This document shows positions 33,592 to 42,217 of a DNA stretch of 64,000 bases, in pieces. Every line of letters starts with the position of its first letter. The first letter of the stretch is position 1. A program made the position numbers and the translations under genes. The DNA comes from JAFECT01 sp035551675 (GTDB lineage: Bacteria > Pseudomonadota > Alphaproteobacteria > Caulobacterales > Caulobacteraceae), in contig DASZMV010000005.1 in assembly GCA_035551675.1 (NCBI GenBank), positions 62,001-126,000 of the forward strand. The letters are read 5' to 3'. The notes beneath the pieces are model-generated. The model saw only the letters and a list, made by a program, of their open reading frames with translations, ran no database searches and was not told the origin of the DNA.

Positions 33592-34437
33592 CTACGCCGG
33601 CGCCGTCACGCCCTGGAAGGTCAGGCGCGCGCGGACGTCGTCGGGCACCGCGAGATAGGTCACGGGCGTCGCAATGCCGAGGCGTACGCGCGCCGACTCC
33701 AGCGGCTCGGCGAACAGCTTCTCGTAGTCGACCGCGGGCAGCCAGCGCGCCTTGCGGCCATGGCGGTACGCTTCCCACGCGGCCTTGCGCGCGGGGACGG
33801 AACGGATGGCCTTGCCGATGCGCAACGCCGACGCGGCGCCGATGAAGCCGAAGCCGAGATTGCCGGTCTGGGCGTAGGAGAACGACACCAGACAGGTCTC
33901 GCCCATGGCGTCGCGACCATAACCGGTCAGCACGTGCCAGACGTCATGGGTGTCGCGGATGCGGCGCGCGTACCAGGCGTAGACATGCGGCGCCTCGATG
34001 AACGGCGAGATCGCGCGGTTGTCGCGCGCCAGCGCATCCACCGACAGGTTCTCGCGCCTCATGAACTCGCGGTAGGCGGCGCCGACGGTGCCCGGTTCAA
34101 ACTGCGCCAGCCACGCGGGATCGCGGAACTTGTCCGCCAGCTCTTCGCGCTTGAACGCGAGGCCGCCGGCCAGACGGGTCAGCTTCATATAGCCTTTGGG
34201 AGTCGCCATGCCGGTGAGGGCGTTCATGATCTCGAACACCTGGACGGTGTCTTCCTTGTCGGCCACCAGCTTGCGATAGGCGCGCCAGGCCGCGAGCGGC
34301 CGGATGGGCCGGCCCTTGTATTCGCGCTCGGCGTCCTCCGCGGTCGGCGCGGGGCCGTCCGTCGTCGAAACGAGTTCGAGCGTTGGCCGGGGAAGCGTTG
34401 GCCGGGCCTGGGGCATGGACGTAAGGTCGTCGGGCAT
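33592..34437 (-). CDS. coq4: Coq4 family ubiquinone biosynthesis protein
   Basis: 281 residues. The zinc motif HDxxH-X11-E is complete: HDVWHVLTGYGRDAMGE. Coq4 acts in ubiquinone synthesis in mitochondria and many alphaproteobacteria, recently linked to C1 decarboxylation/hydroxylation of the ring. The surrounding sequence (GNLGFGFIG, EPLESARVRLGI) fits the family. Start ATG 34437 gives a Pro/Thr-rich leader before YKGRPIRPLAAW. Confidence 0.88.
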   Translation of the reverse strand: MPDDLTSMPQARPTLPRPTLELVSTTDGPAPTAEDAEREYKGRPIRPLAAWRAYRKLVADKEDTVQVFEIMNALTGMATPKGYMKLTRLAGGLAFKREELADKFRDPAWLAQFEPGTVGAAYREFMRRENLSVDALARDNRAISPFIEAPHVYAWYARRIRDTHDVWHVLTGYGRDAMGETCLVSFSYAQTGNLGFGFIGAASALRIGKAIRSVPARKAAWEAYRHGRKARWLPAVDYEKLFAEPLESARVRLGIATPVTYLAVPDDVRARLTFQGVTAPA

Positions 34438-34481
34438 GGGGCGACAGGTTATCGCTGATCAGAACGGGCGCAAGATCACCT

Positions 34482-34721
34482 ATGGTCAATCTCAGAAAGC
34501 GATCTTTGACCCTGACCGGCCATTCCACCTCCCTGGCGCTGGAGCCGGAGTTCTGGTCCGTACTGGAGGCGAAGGCCCAGGCCGAAAACCGCAGCCTCGC
34601 CGCCCTGGTCGGCGACCTCGACAAATCCCGCGGCCCCCGCCCCCTCGCCTCCGCCTGCCGATTGGCGGCGCTCGCCTGGGCGCAGAGGCGCTCAGCACTT
34701 GGACCGCCTTCTCGTTCATGA
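34482..34721 (+). CDS. Ribbon-helix-helix domain protein
   Basis: 79 residues. The N-terminal strand-helix-helix reads RKRSLTLTGHSTSLALEPEF then AENRSLAALVGDLD, matching the RHH_4 type common in alphaproteobacteria. Such proteins bind DNA as dimers. Divergent from coq4 with a 44-bp gap. The C-terminal tail after SACRLAALAWA is short and basic. Confidence 0.8.
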   Translation: MVNLRKRSLTLTGHSTSLALEPEFWSVLEAKAQAENRSLAALVGDLDKSRGPRPLASACRLAALAWAQRRSALGPPSRS

Positions 34722-34760
34722 TATGTTCTAGACGGCGCTGAAGCGATCGGGGGCGGAGAC

Positions 34761-35180
34761 TTGGAACACGAAGGACACCAAGGGCACGAAGTCCACGAAG
34801 GGCTGAATGCTGAACTCGAGACTTTGGCCACGGTCATCGTGGACGCAGGTCTCAAGGTTCATCGGGCGCTTGGCCCCGGGCTGCTCGAGTCCGTGTACGA
34901 GCATTGCCTCGTCCGTGAGTTGCAGCTCCGAAGCGTTCGGGTCGATCGTCAAGCGCCGGTCCGGATCATCTATGAGGGGATGACGCTCAAGAAAGGCTTC
35001 CGGCTCGATCTTCTGGTGGAAAGCAAGGTGGTCGTGGAAGTTAAGGCGATCGACGCGTTTTCGCGCGTCCATGAAGCTCAGCTAGCAACGTACCTGAGGC
35101 TATCCGAGCTCCGGCTCGGGTTCCTGATGAATTTCAACGTTTCTCTGTTCAAGCAGGGCCTCAAACGAATCGTACTCTGA
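34761..35180 (+). CDS. GxxExxY protein (PD-(D/E)XK nuclease-like)
   Basis: 139 residues. The signature is in PGLLESVYEHCL (G-LL-E-SV-Y). The nuclease-like core is FRLDLLVESKVVVEVKAID, giving the Asp and Glu-x-Lys of a PD-(D/E)XK active site, followed by AQLATYLRL. The first 14 codons (LEHEGHQGHEVHEG) are the translation of the left arm of a cacgaa-family inverted repeat, and the stop is directly followed by the right arm. TTG 34761 is the only plausible start. Function of the family is not established; the repeat setting suggests a role in repeat mobility or maintenance. Confidence 0.82.
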   Translation: MEHEGHQGHEVHEGLNAELETLATVIVDAGLKVHRALGPGLLESVYEHCLVRELQLRSVRVDRQAPVRIIYEGMTLKKGFRLDLLVESKVVVEVKAIDAFSRVHEAQLATYLRLSELRLGFLMNFNVSLFKQGLKRIVL

Positions 35181-35217
35181 CTTCGTGACCTTCCCTTTCT
35201 TCGTGTACTTCGTGTTC
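34764..35217. repeat. Inverted-repeat element C flanking the GxxExxY gene
   Basis: Left arm 34764-34800 (gaacacgaaggacaccaagg...) and right arm 35181-35217 (...cttcgtgtacttcgtgttc) are partial reverse complements made of the same 8-9-bp cacgaa words as elements A, B and D. The arms bracket a single gene of about 420 bp. Elements A, B and D have no gene inside, so C may be the autonomous form. Confidence 0.8.
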
Positions 35218-35351
35218 GTCGTCGCGACGGGATGGACGGCGCAGTCGTCGAGGACTGGTCCCGCTGGGTCCCGAAGCCCAGCACAAACGTCGCGGTCTGG
35301 CTCCGCTGGTTCCCCAAGCGGCGTGCGGACCATATCTTCCGACTCGCCCCC

Positions 35352-37664
35352 ATGACCGACCTCCCCGCCCCGCCCCGTATCTCCGACCTTGCCCGGCCTC
35401 AGCCGGCCGGGGGTGGGGCCTATCTGGAGGGGCTGAATGCGGAGCAGCGTGAGGCGGTGCTGGCGATCGAGGGGCCGGTGCTGGTGCTGGCGGGGGCCGG
35501 AACGGGCAAGACCAAGGCCCTGACCACGCGGCTGGCCCATATCCTGGCCACCGGCAAGGCGCGGCCGTGGGAGCTGTTGGCGGTCACCTTCACCAACAAG
35601 GCCGCGCGCGAAATGCGCGAGCGGATCACCAACCTGATCGGGCCCCAGGCGGAGGGCCTGCGCTGGACCGGCACCTTCCACTCGATCGCGGCGCAGATCC
35701 TGCGCCGTCACGCCGAGCTGGTCGGGCTGAAGTCGAGCTTCACCATTCTGGACGTCGACGACCAGGAGCGGCTGATCAAACAGGTGCTCGAGGCCGAAAA
35801 TATCGACGTGAAGCGCTGGACGCCGCGCGCGCTGGCGGGCCTGATCGATCACTGGAAGAACCGCGGCTGGACGCCTGACAAGCTGCCGCCGTCCGAGCAC
35901 GACTTCGCCCTGAACCGCGGGCAGAAGCTCTATGCGCTGTACCAAGACCGGCTGCGCATTCTGAACGCCTGCGACTTCGGCGACCTGCTGCTGCACAATC
36001 TGACGATCTTCACCCGGCACGCCGACGTGCTGGCGGAATATCACCGCCGTTTTCTCTACATCCTGGTCGACGAGTACCAGGACACCAACGTGGCCCAGTA
36101 TCTGTGGCTGCGTCTGCTCGCGTCCGAGCGCAAGAACGTCTGCTGCGTGGGCGACGACGACCAGTCGATCTATGGCTGGCGCGGGGCCGAGGTGGACAAC
36201 ATCCTGCGCTTCGAACGCGACTTCCCCGGCGCCAAGGTGATCCGGCTCGAGCGCAACTACCGTTCGACCAAGCACATTCTCGCGGCCGCGTCGGGCCTGA
36301 TCAGCGCCAACAAGGGGCGTCTGGGCAAGACCCTGTGGACCGAGGGCGAGACCGGCGAGAAGGTGCGCGTGCGCGGCGTCTGGGACGGCGAGGCCGAGGC
36401 GCGCCTGATCGGCGACGAGATCGAAGACCTGCGCCGCAAGGGCCGCAAATACAAGGACGTGGCGGTGCTGGTGCGCGCCTCGTTCCAGATGCGCGCCTTT
36501 GAAGAGCGTTTCGTGCTGCTGCAGATTCCGTACACCGTCGTCGGCGGCCCGCGGTTCTTCGAGCGCGCCGAAATCCGCGACGCCCACGCCTACCTGCGCC
36601 TGATCCAGTCCCAGGACGACGATCTCGCCTTCGAACGCGTCGTCAACATGCCCAAGCGCGGCATCGGCGACGCATCGGTGCAGAAAATCCTGGCGCACGC
36701 GCGCCGCTCGGGCGTCTCGGCGATGACGGCGTCGCGCGAGCTGATCGGCGCGGACGAACTGCCGGCGCGCACGCGCACCGCCTTGTCGAACTTCATCCGC
36801 GACGTGGACCGCTGGTCGACGCTTTCGCAGTCGGTGCGCCATTTCGAGCTGACCGAGACGGTGATGGAGGAGAGCGGCTACACCGACTTCTGGCGAAGCG
36901 ATCGCGCTACTGGACAAACCCGCCTCGACAACCTGAAGGAACTGGTCCAGTCGATGCAGGCCTTCGACACGCTGCAGGCCTATCTGGAGCACGTGTCGCT
37001 GGTGCTCGATCTCGACCGCGGCGCCGGCGAAGACGCGGTGCAGATCATGACCCTGCACTCGGCCAAAGGGCTGGAGTTCCCCGTCGTCTACCTGCCCGGC
37101 TGGGAGGAAGGCGTCTTTCCCTCGCAGCGCTCCATCGACGAGAAGGGCGAGAAGGGCCTCGAGGAAGAGCGCCGGCTCGCCTATGTCGGCATAACCCGCG
37201 CGCGCGAGGAGGCGCGAGTGTCCTTCGCCGCCAATCGCTTGGTGTACGGACGCTGGACCACGCAGCTGCCGTCGCGCTTTGTCGACGAACTGCCGCTCGA
37301 CTCCGTCGAAGCCGCGAGCGAGACCGGCTACTACGGCGGCGGCCCCGGCATGCAGCAGGCGGCGAGCCGCTGGGACGAGGCGCCGGCCTTCAAGTCGGGT
37401 TACGATTCACCCGGATGGCGCCGCGCGCAGGAGCGTGGATCCTTGGGCGGCGGCGGGTCGCGTCAGCCGGTGATCGACGGCCAGGCGAAACTGATCGCGG
37501 TGTCGGAGCCGTCCGCCGGCGCCGGCTGGGCGCGCGGCGAGCGCGTGTTTCACCAGAAGTTCGGCTATGGAAAGATCAGCGCCATCGAGGGCAACAAGCT
37601 GACCGTCGTCTTCGACAAGGCCGGCGAGAAGAAGGTGATCGACAGCTTCATCGAAAAGGGCTGA
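35352..37664 (+). CDS. uvrD: UvrD/PcrA-type ATP-dependent DNA helicase
   Basis: SF1A 3'-5' helicase for repair and replication restart. 770 residues from ATG 35352. Motifs in order: Q motif LNAEQREAV, Walker A AGAGTGKTKAL, DEYQDTN, GDDDQSIYGWRGA, RNYRS, TLHSAKGLEFP and YVGITRAREEA. The C-terminus (GERVFHQKFGYGKISAIEG) is the Tudor-like domain that binds RNA polymerase. Could be named pcrA. An upstream in-frame start at 35232 would add a non-conserved leader. Confidence 0.94.
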   Translation: MTDLPAPPRISDLARPQPAGGGAYLEGLNAEQREAVLAIEGPVLVLAGAGTGKTKALTTRLAHILATGKARPWELLAVTFTNKAAREMRERITNLIGPQAEGLRWTGTFHSIAAQILRRHAELVGLKSSFTILDVDDQERLIKQVLEAENIDVKRWTPRALAGLIDHWKNRGWTPDKLPPSEHDFALNRGQKLYALYQDRLRILNACDFGDLLLHNLTIFTRHADVLAEYHRRFLYILVDEYQDTNVAQYLWLRLLASERKNVCCVGDDDQSIYGWRGAEVDNILRFERDFPGAKVIRLERNYRSTKHILAAASGLISANKGRLGKTLWTEGETGEKVRVRGVWDGEAEARLIGDEIEDLRRKGRKYKDVAVLVRASFQMRAFEERFVLLQIPYTVVGGPRFFERAEIRDAHAYLRLIQSQDDDLAFERVVNMPKRGIGDASVQKILAHARRSGVSAMTASRELIGADELPARTRTALSNFIRDVDRWSTLSQSVRHFELTETVMEESGYTDFWRSDRATGQTRLDNLKELVQSMQAFDTLQAYLEHVSLVLDLDRGAGEDAVQIMTLHSAKGLEFPVVYLPGWEEGVFPSQRSIDEKGEKGLEEERRLAYVGITRAREEARVSFAANRLVYGRWTTQLPSRFVDELPLDSVEAASETGYYGGGPGMQQAASRWDEAPAFKSGYDSPGWRRAQERGSLGGGGSRQPVIDGQAKLIAVSEPSAGAGWARGERVFHQKFGYGKISAIEGNKLTVVFDKAGEKKVIDSFIEKG

Positions 37665-37704
37665 CGCCCGGTTCTCGACGCCCGGTTCTCGGCGCCCGGT
37701 TCTC
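37663..37704 (+). repeat. Three 14-bp tandem units after uvrD
   Basis: GACGCCCGGTTCTC occurs at 37663-37676 and 37677-37690 and, with one change, at 37691-37704. The first unit overlaps the uvrD stop codon. No function is evident. Confidence 0.75.
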
Positions 37705-37711
37705 GCTGGCC

Positions 37712-38107
37712 CTAGTTGGTGAATCGCGGCGGCATGCTGGCGACTCCGCCGAGGATCTGACGCAGCATGTCGGCGATGCGTGCGCCGTTCTCCAGGTCGA
37801 GGCGCAACGCGATGTGGCCGCCGCCCTGGATCTCGAAGCTCATCACCAGCTCGCGCCGATCCGGCGTCGGGCCCAGCGTCCACCAGTCCACCGGGAAGGG
37901 CCGCAGGCTCAGGGGCGTATCCGCCTCGGGCGGCGGTATCGACTGCAGCCGCAGCACCATGGCGGTGAGCCGGAGCAGCATCTCCTGATCCATCTGCAGG
38001 ATCGAGGTCCCGTCGCTGTGGACGATGTCGATCTCGCACATCCCGGTCTGGGAGTTGGCGCGCCCCTCGGGGACGTTGGTCACTTGCAGCTTGGCGGCGG
38101 TGCTCAT
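37712..38107 (-). CDS. Conserved-looking cytoplasmic protein of unknown function
   Basis: 131 residues from ATG 38107. No signal peptide or membrane segment. An N-terminal strand-rich part (CEIDIVHSDGTSILQMDQEM) is followed by a helix and a second strand region (ELVMSFEIQGGGHIALRLDL) and a helix. I do not recognise a family. Convergent with uvrD and upstream of nothing obvious on its strand. Confidence 0.65.
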   Translation of the reverse strand: MSTAAKLQVTNVPEGRANSQTGMCEIDIVHSDGTSILQMDQEMLLRLTAMVLRLQSIPPPEADTPLSLRPFPVDWWTLGPTPDRRELVMSFEIQGGGHIALRLDLENGARIADMLRQILGGVASMPPRFTN

Positions 38108-38182
38108 GGGTATTCCGGCTGTGTCTTCGCCGCGAACCGACCCCGCCCAGGTCTTTAAGTCAAGCGGCAAGCGGTGATGCTT

Positions 38183-38710
38183 TCAGTGGCCCTCGAACGC
38201 GACCAGGGCCGAAACCTCGACCCCCAGGTCGCGCAACCGTTGCGCGCCCCCGAGGTCCGGCAGGTCGACGATGAACAGAGCGCAGACGACCTCCGCGCCT
38301 GCCTGGCGCAGCAGCTTCACGGCCGCCGCGGCGGTGCCGCCGGTGGCGATCAGGTCGTCGACCAGGGCCACGCGTTCACCGGCCACGAGGGCGTCGGCGT
38401 GCATCTCGATGATGTCCTCGCCGTACTCCAGCGCATAGGCGACCTGCAGCGTGCGGTGTGGCAGCTTGCCCTTTTTGCGGATGGGCACGAAGCCGGCGGA
38501 GAGCTGATGCGCGACCGCGCCGCCGATGATGAAGCCGCGCGCCTCGACGCCCACGACCTTGGCGACGCCACGCCCCGCCAGCGGCTGCACCAGCTCATCC
38601 ACCACCGTGCGAAACGCCCGCGGATCGCCGAGCAGGGTCGAGATGTCCCGGAACATGATCCCGGGCTTCGGATAGTCGGGAATGGTGCGGATGGCGCGTT
38701 TCAGGTCCAT
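38183..38710 (-). CDS. apt: Adenine phosphoribosyltransferase
   Basis: Salvages adenine with PRPP to AMP. 175 residues, normal length. N-terminal IRTIPDYPKPGIMFRDISTL, hood region GVEARGFIIGG, and the PRPP-binding loop VALVDDLIATGGTAAAAVKL. It follows the bc1 operon on the same strand (74 bp after the cyt c1 stop) and may be co-transcribed. Confidence 0.96.
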   Translation of the reverse strand: MDLKRAIRTIPDYPKPGIMFRDISTLLGDPRAFRTVVDELVQPLAGRGVAKVVGVEARGFIIGGAVAHQLSAGFVPIRKKGKLPHRTLQVAYALEYGEDIIEMHADALVAGERVALVDDLIATGGTAAAAVKLLRQAGAEVVCALFIVDLPDLGGAQRLRDLGVEVSALVAFEGH

Positions 38711-38784
38711 GGCGGTCCCGCAAATGAAAACACCCGCGAGACCGAAGCCGCCGCGGGTGTGATCGTGGTCATGGTCGAAGCCGA

Positions 38785-39651
38785 TCAGTGCGCGACGTTG
38801 CGCCAGATCCGCTTGTAGGAAAGGAAGGTCAGGCCCGCGAGAATGAGCATAAAGAAGACCGCGCCCGTGCCCATTTCCTTGCGCTCGTCCGCGTGCGGAT
38901 CGGACGCCCAGTCGAGGAAGGCCGCAACGTCGGCCGATTCCTGCGGCAGCGTCGACTTGGTGCCGTCGTCGAAGGTCACCTGGCCTGCCTTCAACGGCTG
39001 CGGCATGGCGATGAAGCCGCCGGTCGGGACCTTGCCCTTGCCCGTGTAATAGGAGCCGAGATCGCCGGGGTAGTAGGGATTGTAGTTCTGTCCCGGACCG
39101 ACCTTCAGGCCCGCCGGCACGGCTTTGCCGTAACCGAAGGCGATGAGCGAATAGATGTACTCCGCGCCGCCGTCGCGCGCCTTGACGATGGTCGAGTGGT
39201 CGGGCGGCGCGGCGCCGCCGTTGGCCGCCGCTGCCGCCGTCGCGTTCGGATAGGGGCTCGGGAAGGCGTCGGCCGGCGTGCCGGGACGCTTGATCGGATC
39301 ACCCGTCGTCGTGTCGAGGTCGGAGATCTGGTACTGGGCCGCGAGCGCCTTCACGACGGGATTGTCGGTCGACTTGTACTTCGGATTCCAGAACGGTCCG
39401 CCCTTCTCGCCGAGATCGCGGAAGTGCACCAGGTGCATGGCGTGGCAGGACGAACAGACTTCCCGCCAGACCTTGAAGCCGCGTTGCAGCTGGCGCTGGT
39501 CGTGCTGACCGAACGGACCGTTGAAGCTGTAGCCGCCTGGAGGCGACTTTGGCTCGTCGGCGGTGCGCGCAGCGAGCGCGGGGGTCGCGAACAGGGCAAT
39601 CGCGGCTGCGGCGACGATGAGGCGCTTGATCGGGGTGAAAGCGGGCATCAT
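38785..39651 (-). CDS. petC: Cytochrome c1 of the bc1 complex
   Basis: Haem subunit that passes electrons from the Rieske protein to cytochrome c. 288 residues. Signal peptide (IVAAAAIALFATPALA), haem motif VCSSCHAMHLVHF (CxxCH), the Met ligand in GGFIAMPQPL, and a C-terminal membrane anchor (AVFFMLILAGLTFLSYKRIW). A low-complexity Ala/Pro insert lies near residue 165. Third gene of the Rieske-cyt b-cyt c1 operon. Cyt b and c1 are separate, unlike the fused form of Bradyrhizobium. Confidence 0.95.
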   Translation of the reverse strand: MMPAFTPIKRLIVAAAAIALFATPALAARTADEPKSPPGGYSFNGPFGQHDQRQLQRGFKVWREVCSSCHAMHLVHFRDLGEKGGPFWNPKYKSTDNPVVKALAAQYQISDLDTTTGDPIKRPGTPADAFPSPYPNATAAAAANGGAAPPDHSTIVKARDGGAEYIYSLIAFGYGKAVPAGLKVGPGQNYNPYYPGDLGSYYTGKGKVPTGGFIAMPQPLKAGQVTFDDGTKSTLPQESADVAAFLDWASDPHADERKEMGTGAVFFMLILAGLTFLSYKRIWRNVAH

Positions 39652-39656
39652 CGGCC

Positions 39657-40976
39657 TCAACCGTTCTTTTCTTCGCCGTGGGACAGCACGGGGGCGGAGA
39701 TCGACTCCGGCACCGGCAGGGGCGTCTCGCGAAGTCCCATCCACGGAATGATGACGAGGAAGAAGAGGAAGTAATAGAAGGTCAGGATCCGGGCGAGCCA
39801 CAGGAAGCTGTTCAGGTCGCCGTCGAACAGCGGCATCGCAGGCAGGGCGTCGGTCTTGATCACCTGCACGTCCGGCGGATTGCCGCCGCACCACCCGAGT
39901 CCCACGCCGCAGATCACGAACAGGATGAAGAACCAGCGCATCGCCGGGCGATAACGCATGGAGCGCACCTTAGAGGTGTCGAGCCAGGGTAGCGCGAACA
40001 GCAGGGCCAGCGAGCCGAACATCACGAACACGCCGCCGACCTTGTTCGGGATGGCGCGCAGCATGGCGTAGAACGGCCGCAGGTACCATTCCGGCGAGAT
40101 TTCCGGCGGCGTCTGCAATGGGTTGGCGGGAATGCTGTTCGACGGATCGAGCAGCGAGCCGGGCATGAAGAACACGATCACCGCGAACATGATCAGGAAC
40201 AGCATCGCGGCGAAGCCGTCCTTCACCGTGTAGTACGGGTGGAACGGAACCGTATCGCGCTTGCGCGTCTCTTTCGGGATCAGGATGCCGACCGGGTTGT
40301 TCTGACCCGAGGTGTGCAGCGCCCACAGGTGCAGCACCACCACGCCGAGGATGGCGAACGGGAACAGGTAGTGCAGCGAGAAGAAGCGCTTCAGCGTCGG
40401 CTCGTCCACCGCAGGGCCGCCCTGCAGCCAGGTCAGGATGCCCGGGCCGATCACGGGAATGGCGCCGATCACGTTGGTGATCACCACCGCGCCGTGGAAC
40501 GACATCTGGCCCATCGGCAGGACGTAGCCGAAGAAGGCGGTCGCGATCATCAGGATGAAGATCACGCAGCCGAGCAGCCAGATCATCTCACGCGGGGCCT
40601 TGTACGAGCCGTAGTACAGGCCGCGCAGCATGTGGATGTAGACTGCGATGAAGAACATCGAGGCGCCGGAGGCGTGGATGTAGCGAAGCAGCCAGCCGAA
40701 GTTCACGTCGCGCATGATGCGTTCGACGCTGTCGAAGGCCTGGTTGGTCGTCGAGTTGAACGCCGGCGTGTAATGCATCGCGAGCACGACGCCGGTGATG
40801 ATCTGGATCATCAGGCAGATCGAGAGGATGCCGCCGAAGGTCCACCAGTAGTTCAGGTTCTTCGGCGTCGGCAGCGCCATGTAGTCGGCGCCGAACCGGA
40901 TGATCGGCAGCCGGGTGTCCAGCCACTTCTCGATACCGGTCTTGGGAATGTAGGTGGATTCGTGATCCGCGCTCAT
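39657..40976 (-). CDS. petB: Cytochrome b of the bc1 complex
   Basis: Membrane core of complex III that holds two b haems and the quinol sites. 439 residues from ATG 40976. Haem-ligand His pairs are in helices B and D (WLLRYIHASGASMFF; PFAILGVVVLHLWALH). Qo-site PEWY is in EISPEWYLRPFYAM. About eight membrane helices. It starts 17 bp after the Rieske gene and ends 5 bp before the cytochrome c1 start. Confidence 0.96.
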   Translation of the reverse strand: MSADHESTYIPKTGIEKWLDTRLPIIRFGADYMALPTPKNLNYWWTFGGILSICLMIQIITGVVLAMHYTPAFNSTTNQAFDSVERIMRDVNFGWLLRYIHASGASMFFIAVYIHMLRGLYYGSYKAPREMIWLLGCVIFILMIATAFFGYVLPMGQMSFHGAVVITNVIGAIPVIGPGILTWLQGGPAVDEPTLKRFFSLHYLFPFAILGVVVLHLWALHTSGQNNPVGILIPKETRKRDTVPFHPYYTVKDGFAAMLFLIMFAVIVFFMPGSLLDPSNSIPANPLQTPPEISPEWYLRPFYAMLRAIPNKVGGVFVMFGSLALLFALPWLDTSKVRSMRYRPAMRWFFILFVICGVGLGWCGGNPPDVQVIKTDALPAMPLFDGDLNSFLWLARILTFYYFLFFLVIIPWMGLRETPLPVPESISAPVLSHGEEKNG

Positions 40977-40993
40977 GACCTTGCCCTGCTCCC

Positions 40994-41545
40994 TCAGCCG
41001 ACTTTGATCTTGGTGGGCGTGAGGTAGGTGTAATCCGGAACCTGCAGGTTCAGCGGCGCGGGTCCTTTGCGGATCCGGCCGGAGGTGTCGTACTGCGAGC
41101 CGTGGCAGGGGCAGAACCAGCCGTGCCACTCGCCGCCGCCGAAGGTGGGCACACAGCCCAGGTGCGTGCAGACGCCGATCACGACCAGATACTGTGCATG
41201 CCCCGGCTTGACCCGCTGGGCGTCGGTCTGCGGATCGCGCAAATTGGCATGGTCGTCCCTGCGCGCCGCCGCGATCTCAGCCGGCGTGCGGTTACGCACG
41301 AACAGCGGCTTGCCGCGGTACTTCACCACCACCTGCTGACCCAGGGCCACCTTGGTCACATCGAATTCGATGGACGAAAGCGCGAGGGTATCGGCCGCGG
41401 GGTTCATCTGATCGATCAGAGGCCAGGCTATCGCGGCCGCGCCGCCGATCGCCATGGCGCCCGCCGCGATATGGATGAAGTCGCGCCGGTTGGGGTCCTG
41501 GCCCCCATCGGGCGCGTGCTCGACCGCATCGGTCAACTGCGTCAC
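40994..41545 (-). CDS. petA: Rieske iron-sulfur subunit of the bc1 complex
   Basis: 183 residues. An N-terminal Tat-like/anchor segment contains DPNRRDFIHIAAGAMAIGGA (RRDF). The 2Fe-2S cluster is bound by CTHLGC and CPCHGS. It moves electrons from quinol to cytochrome c1. First gene of the operon; the divergent neighbour is trmL, an order common in alphaproteobacteria. Confidence 0.96.
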   Translation of the reverse strand: MTQLTDAVEHAPDGGQDPNRRDFIHIAAGAMAIGGAAAIAWPLIDQMNPAADTLALSSIEFDVTKVALGQQVVVKYRGKPLFVRNRTPAEIAAARRDDHANLRDPQTDAQRVKPGHAQYLVVIGVCTHLGCVPTFGGGEWHGWFCPCHGSQYDTSGRIRKGPAPLNLQVPDYTYLTPTKIKVG

Positions 41546-41708
41546 CTTTTTTCCTGAACCGGCCGGGGCCCCATTTGCGGGGAAAGCCGCCTCACTTACA
41601 CCTTGCTCAGCCCGTCCGGGCCCGGCCGTACGCCTACCGCCTCGGCCGAATCCCAGCCTCGACGGCGCGTCGGACCCCCCGGGTCGCGCGTCGCGGACCC
41701 CGCTTAGA

Positions 41709-42161
41709 ATGCGCCTCGCCCTTTTTCAACCGGACATTCCGCAAAACCTGGGCGGTTCCATACGATTGGCCGCCTGTTTGGGGGTTCCGCTCGACGTGAT
41801 CGAGCCCTGCGGCTTCCCGCTGTCGGACCGGAGCCTGAAACGAGCGGCCCTCGACTACGGCGAGAAGGCCCAGGTGCGGCGGCATGATTCGTGGTCCCGG
41901 TTTCTGGAGACCCGTGTTCCGGGACGACTGGTGCTGCTCACCACCCGCGGCGCGACGCGGCTGGACGCCTTTCAGTTCGAGGCCTCCGACACGCTCCTCC
42001 TCGGTCGCGAGAGCGCCGGCGTCCCCGAGGCGGTGCACCAGCACGCCGACGCGCGGGTGGTCATTCCGATCACCGCTGAGACCCGCTCGCTGAACGTGGT
42101 GACCGCCGCCGCCCTGGCGCTGGGGGAGGCGCTCCGGCAGACCGGCGGATGGCCCCACTGA
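41709..42161 (+). CDS. trmL: tRNA (cytidine/uridine-34-2'-O)-methyltransferase
   Basis: SPOUT methyltransferase for the wobble base of tRNA-Leu. 150 residues. Conserved: ALFQPDIPQNLGGSIRLAAC at the N-terminus, LLLGRESAGVPE and IPITAETRSLNVVTAAALAL forming the knotted SAM site. ATG 41709 gives the standard N-terminus. Confidence 0.93.
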   Translation: MRLALFQPDIPQNLGGSIRLAACLGVPLDVIEPCGFPLSDRSLKRAALDYGEKAQVRRHDSWSRFLETRVPGRLVLLTTRGATRLDAFQFEASDTLLLGRESAGVPEAVHQHADARVVIPITAETRSLNVVTAAALALGEALRQTGGWPH

Positions 42162-42217
42162 ACGCCCCTCTTGAAAAGCCTGTGGAGAAATCCCGCGCCC
42201 GGGCCTAACACCCGCGC

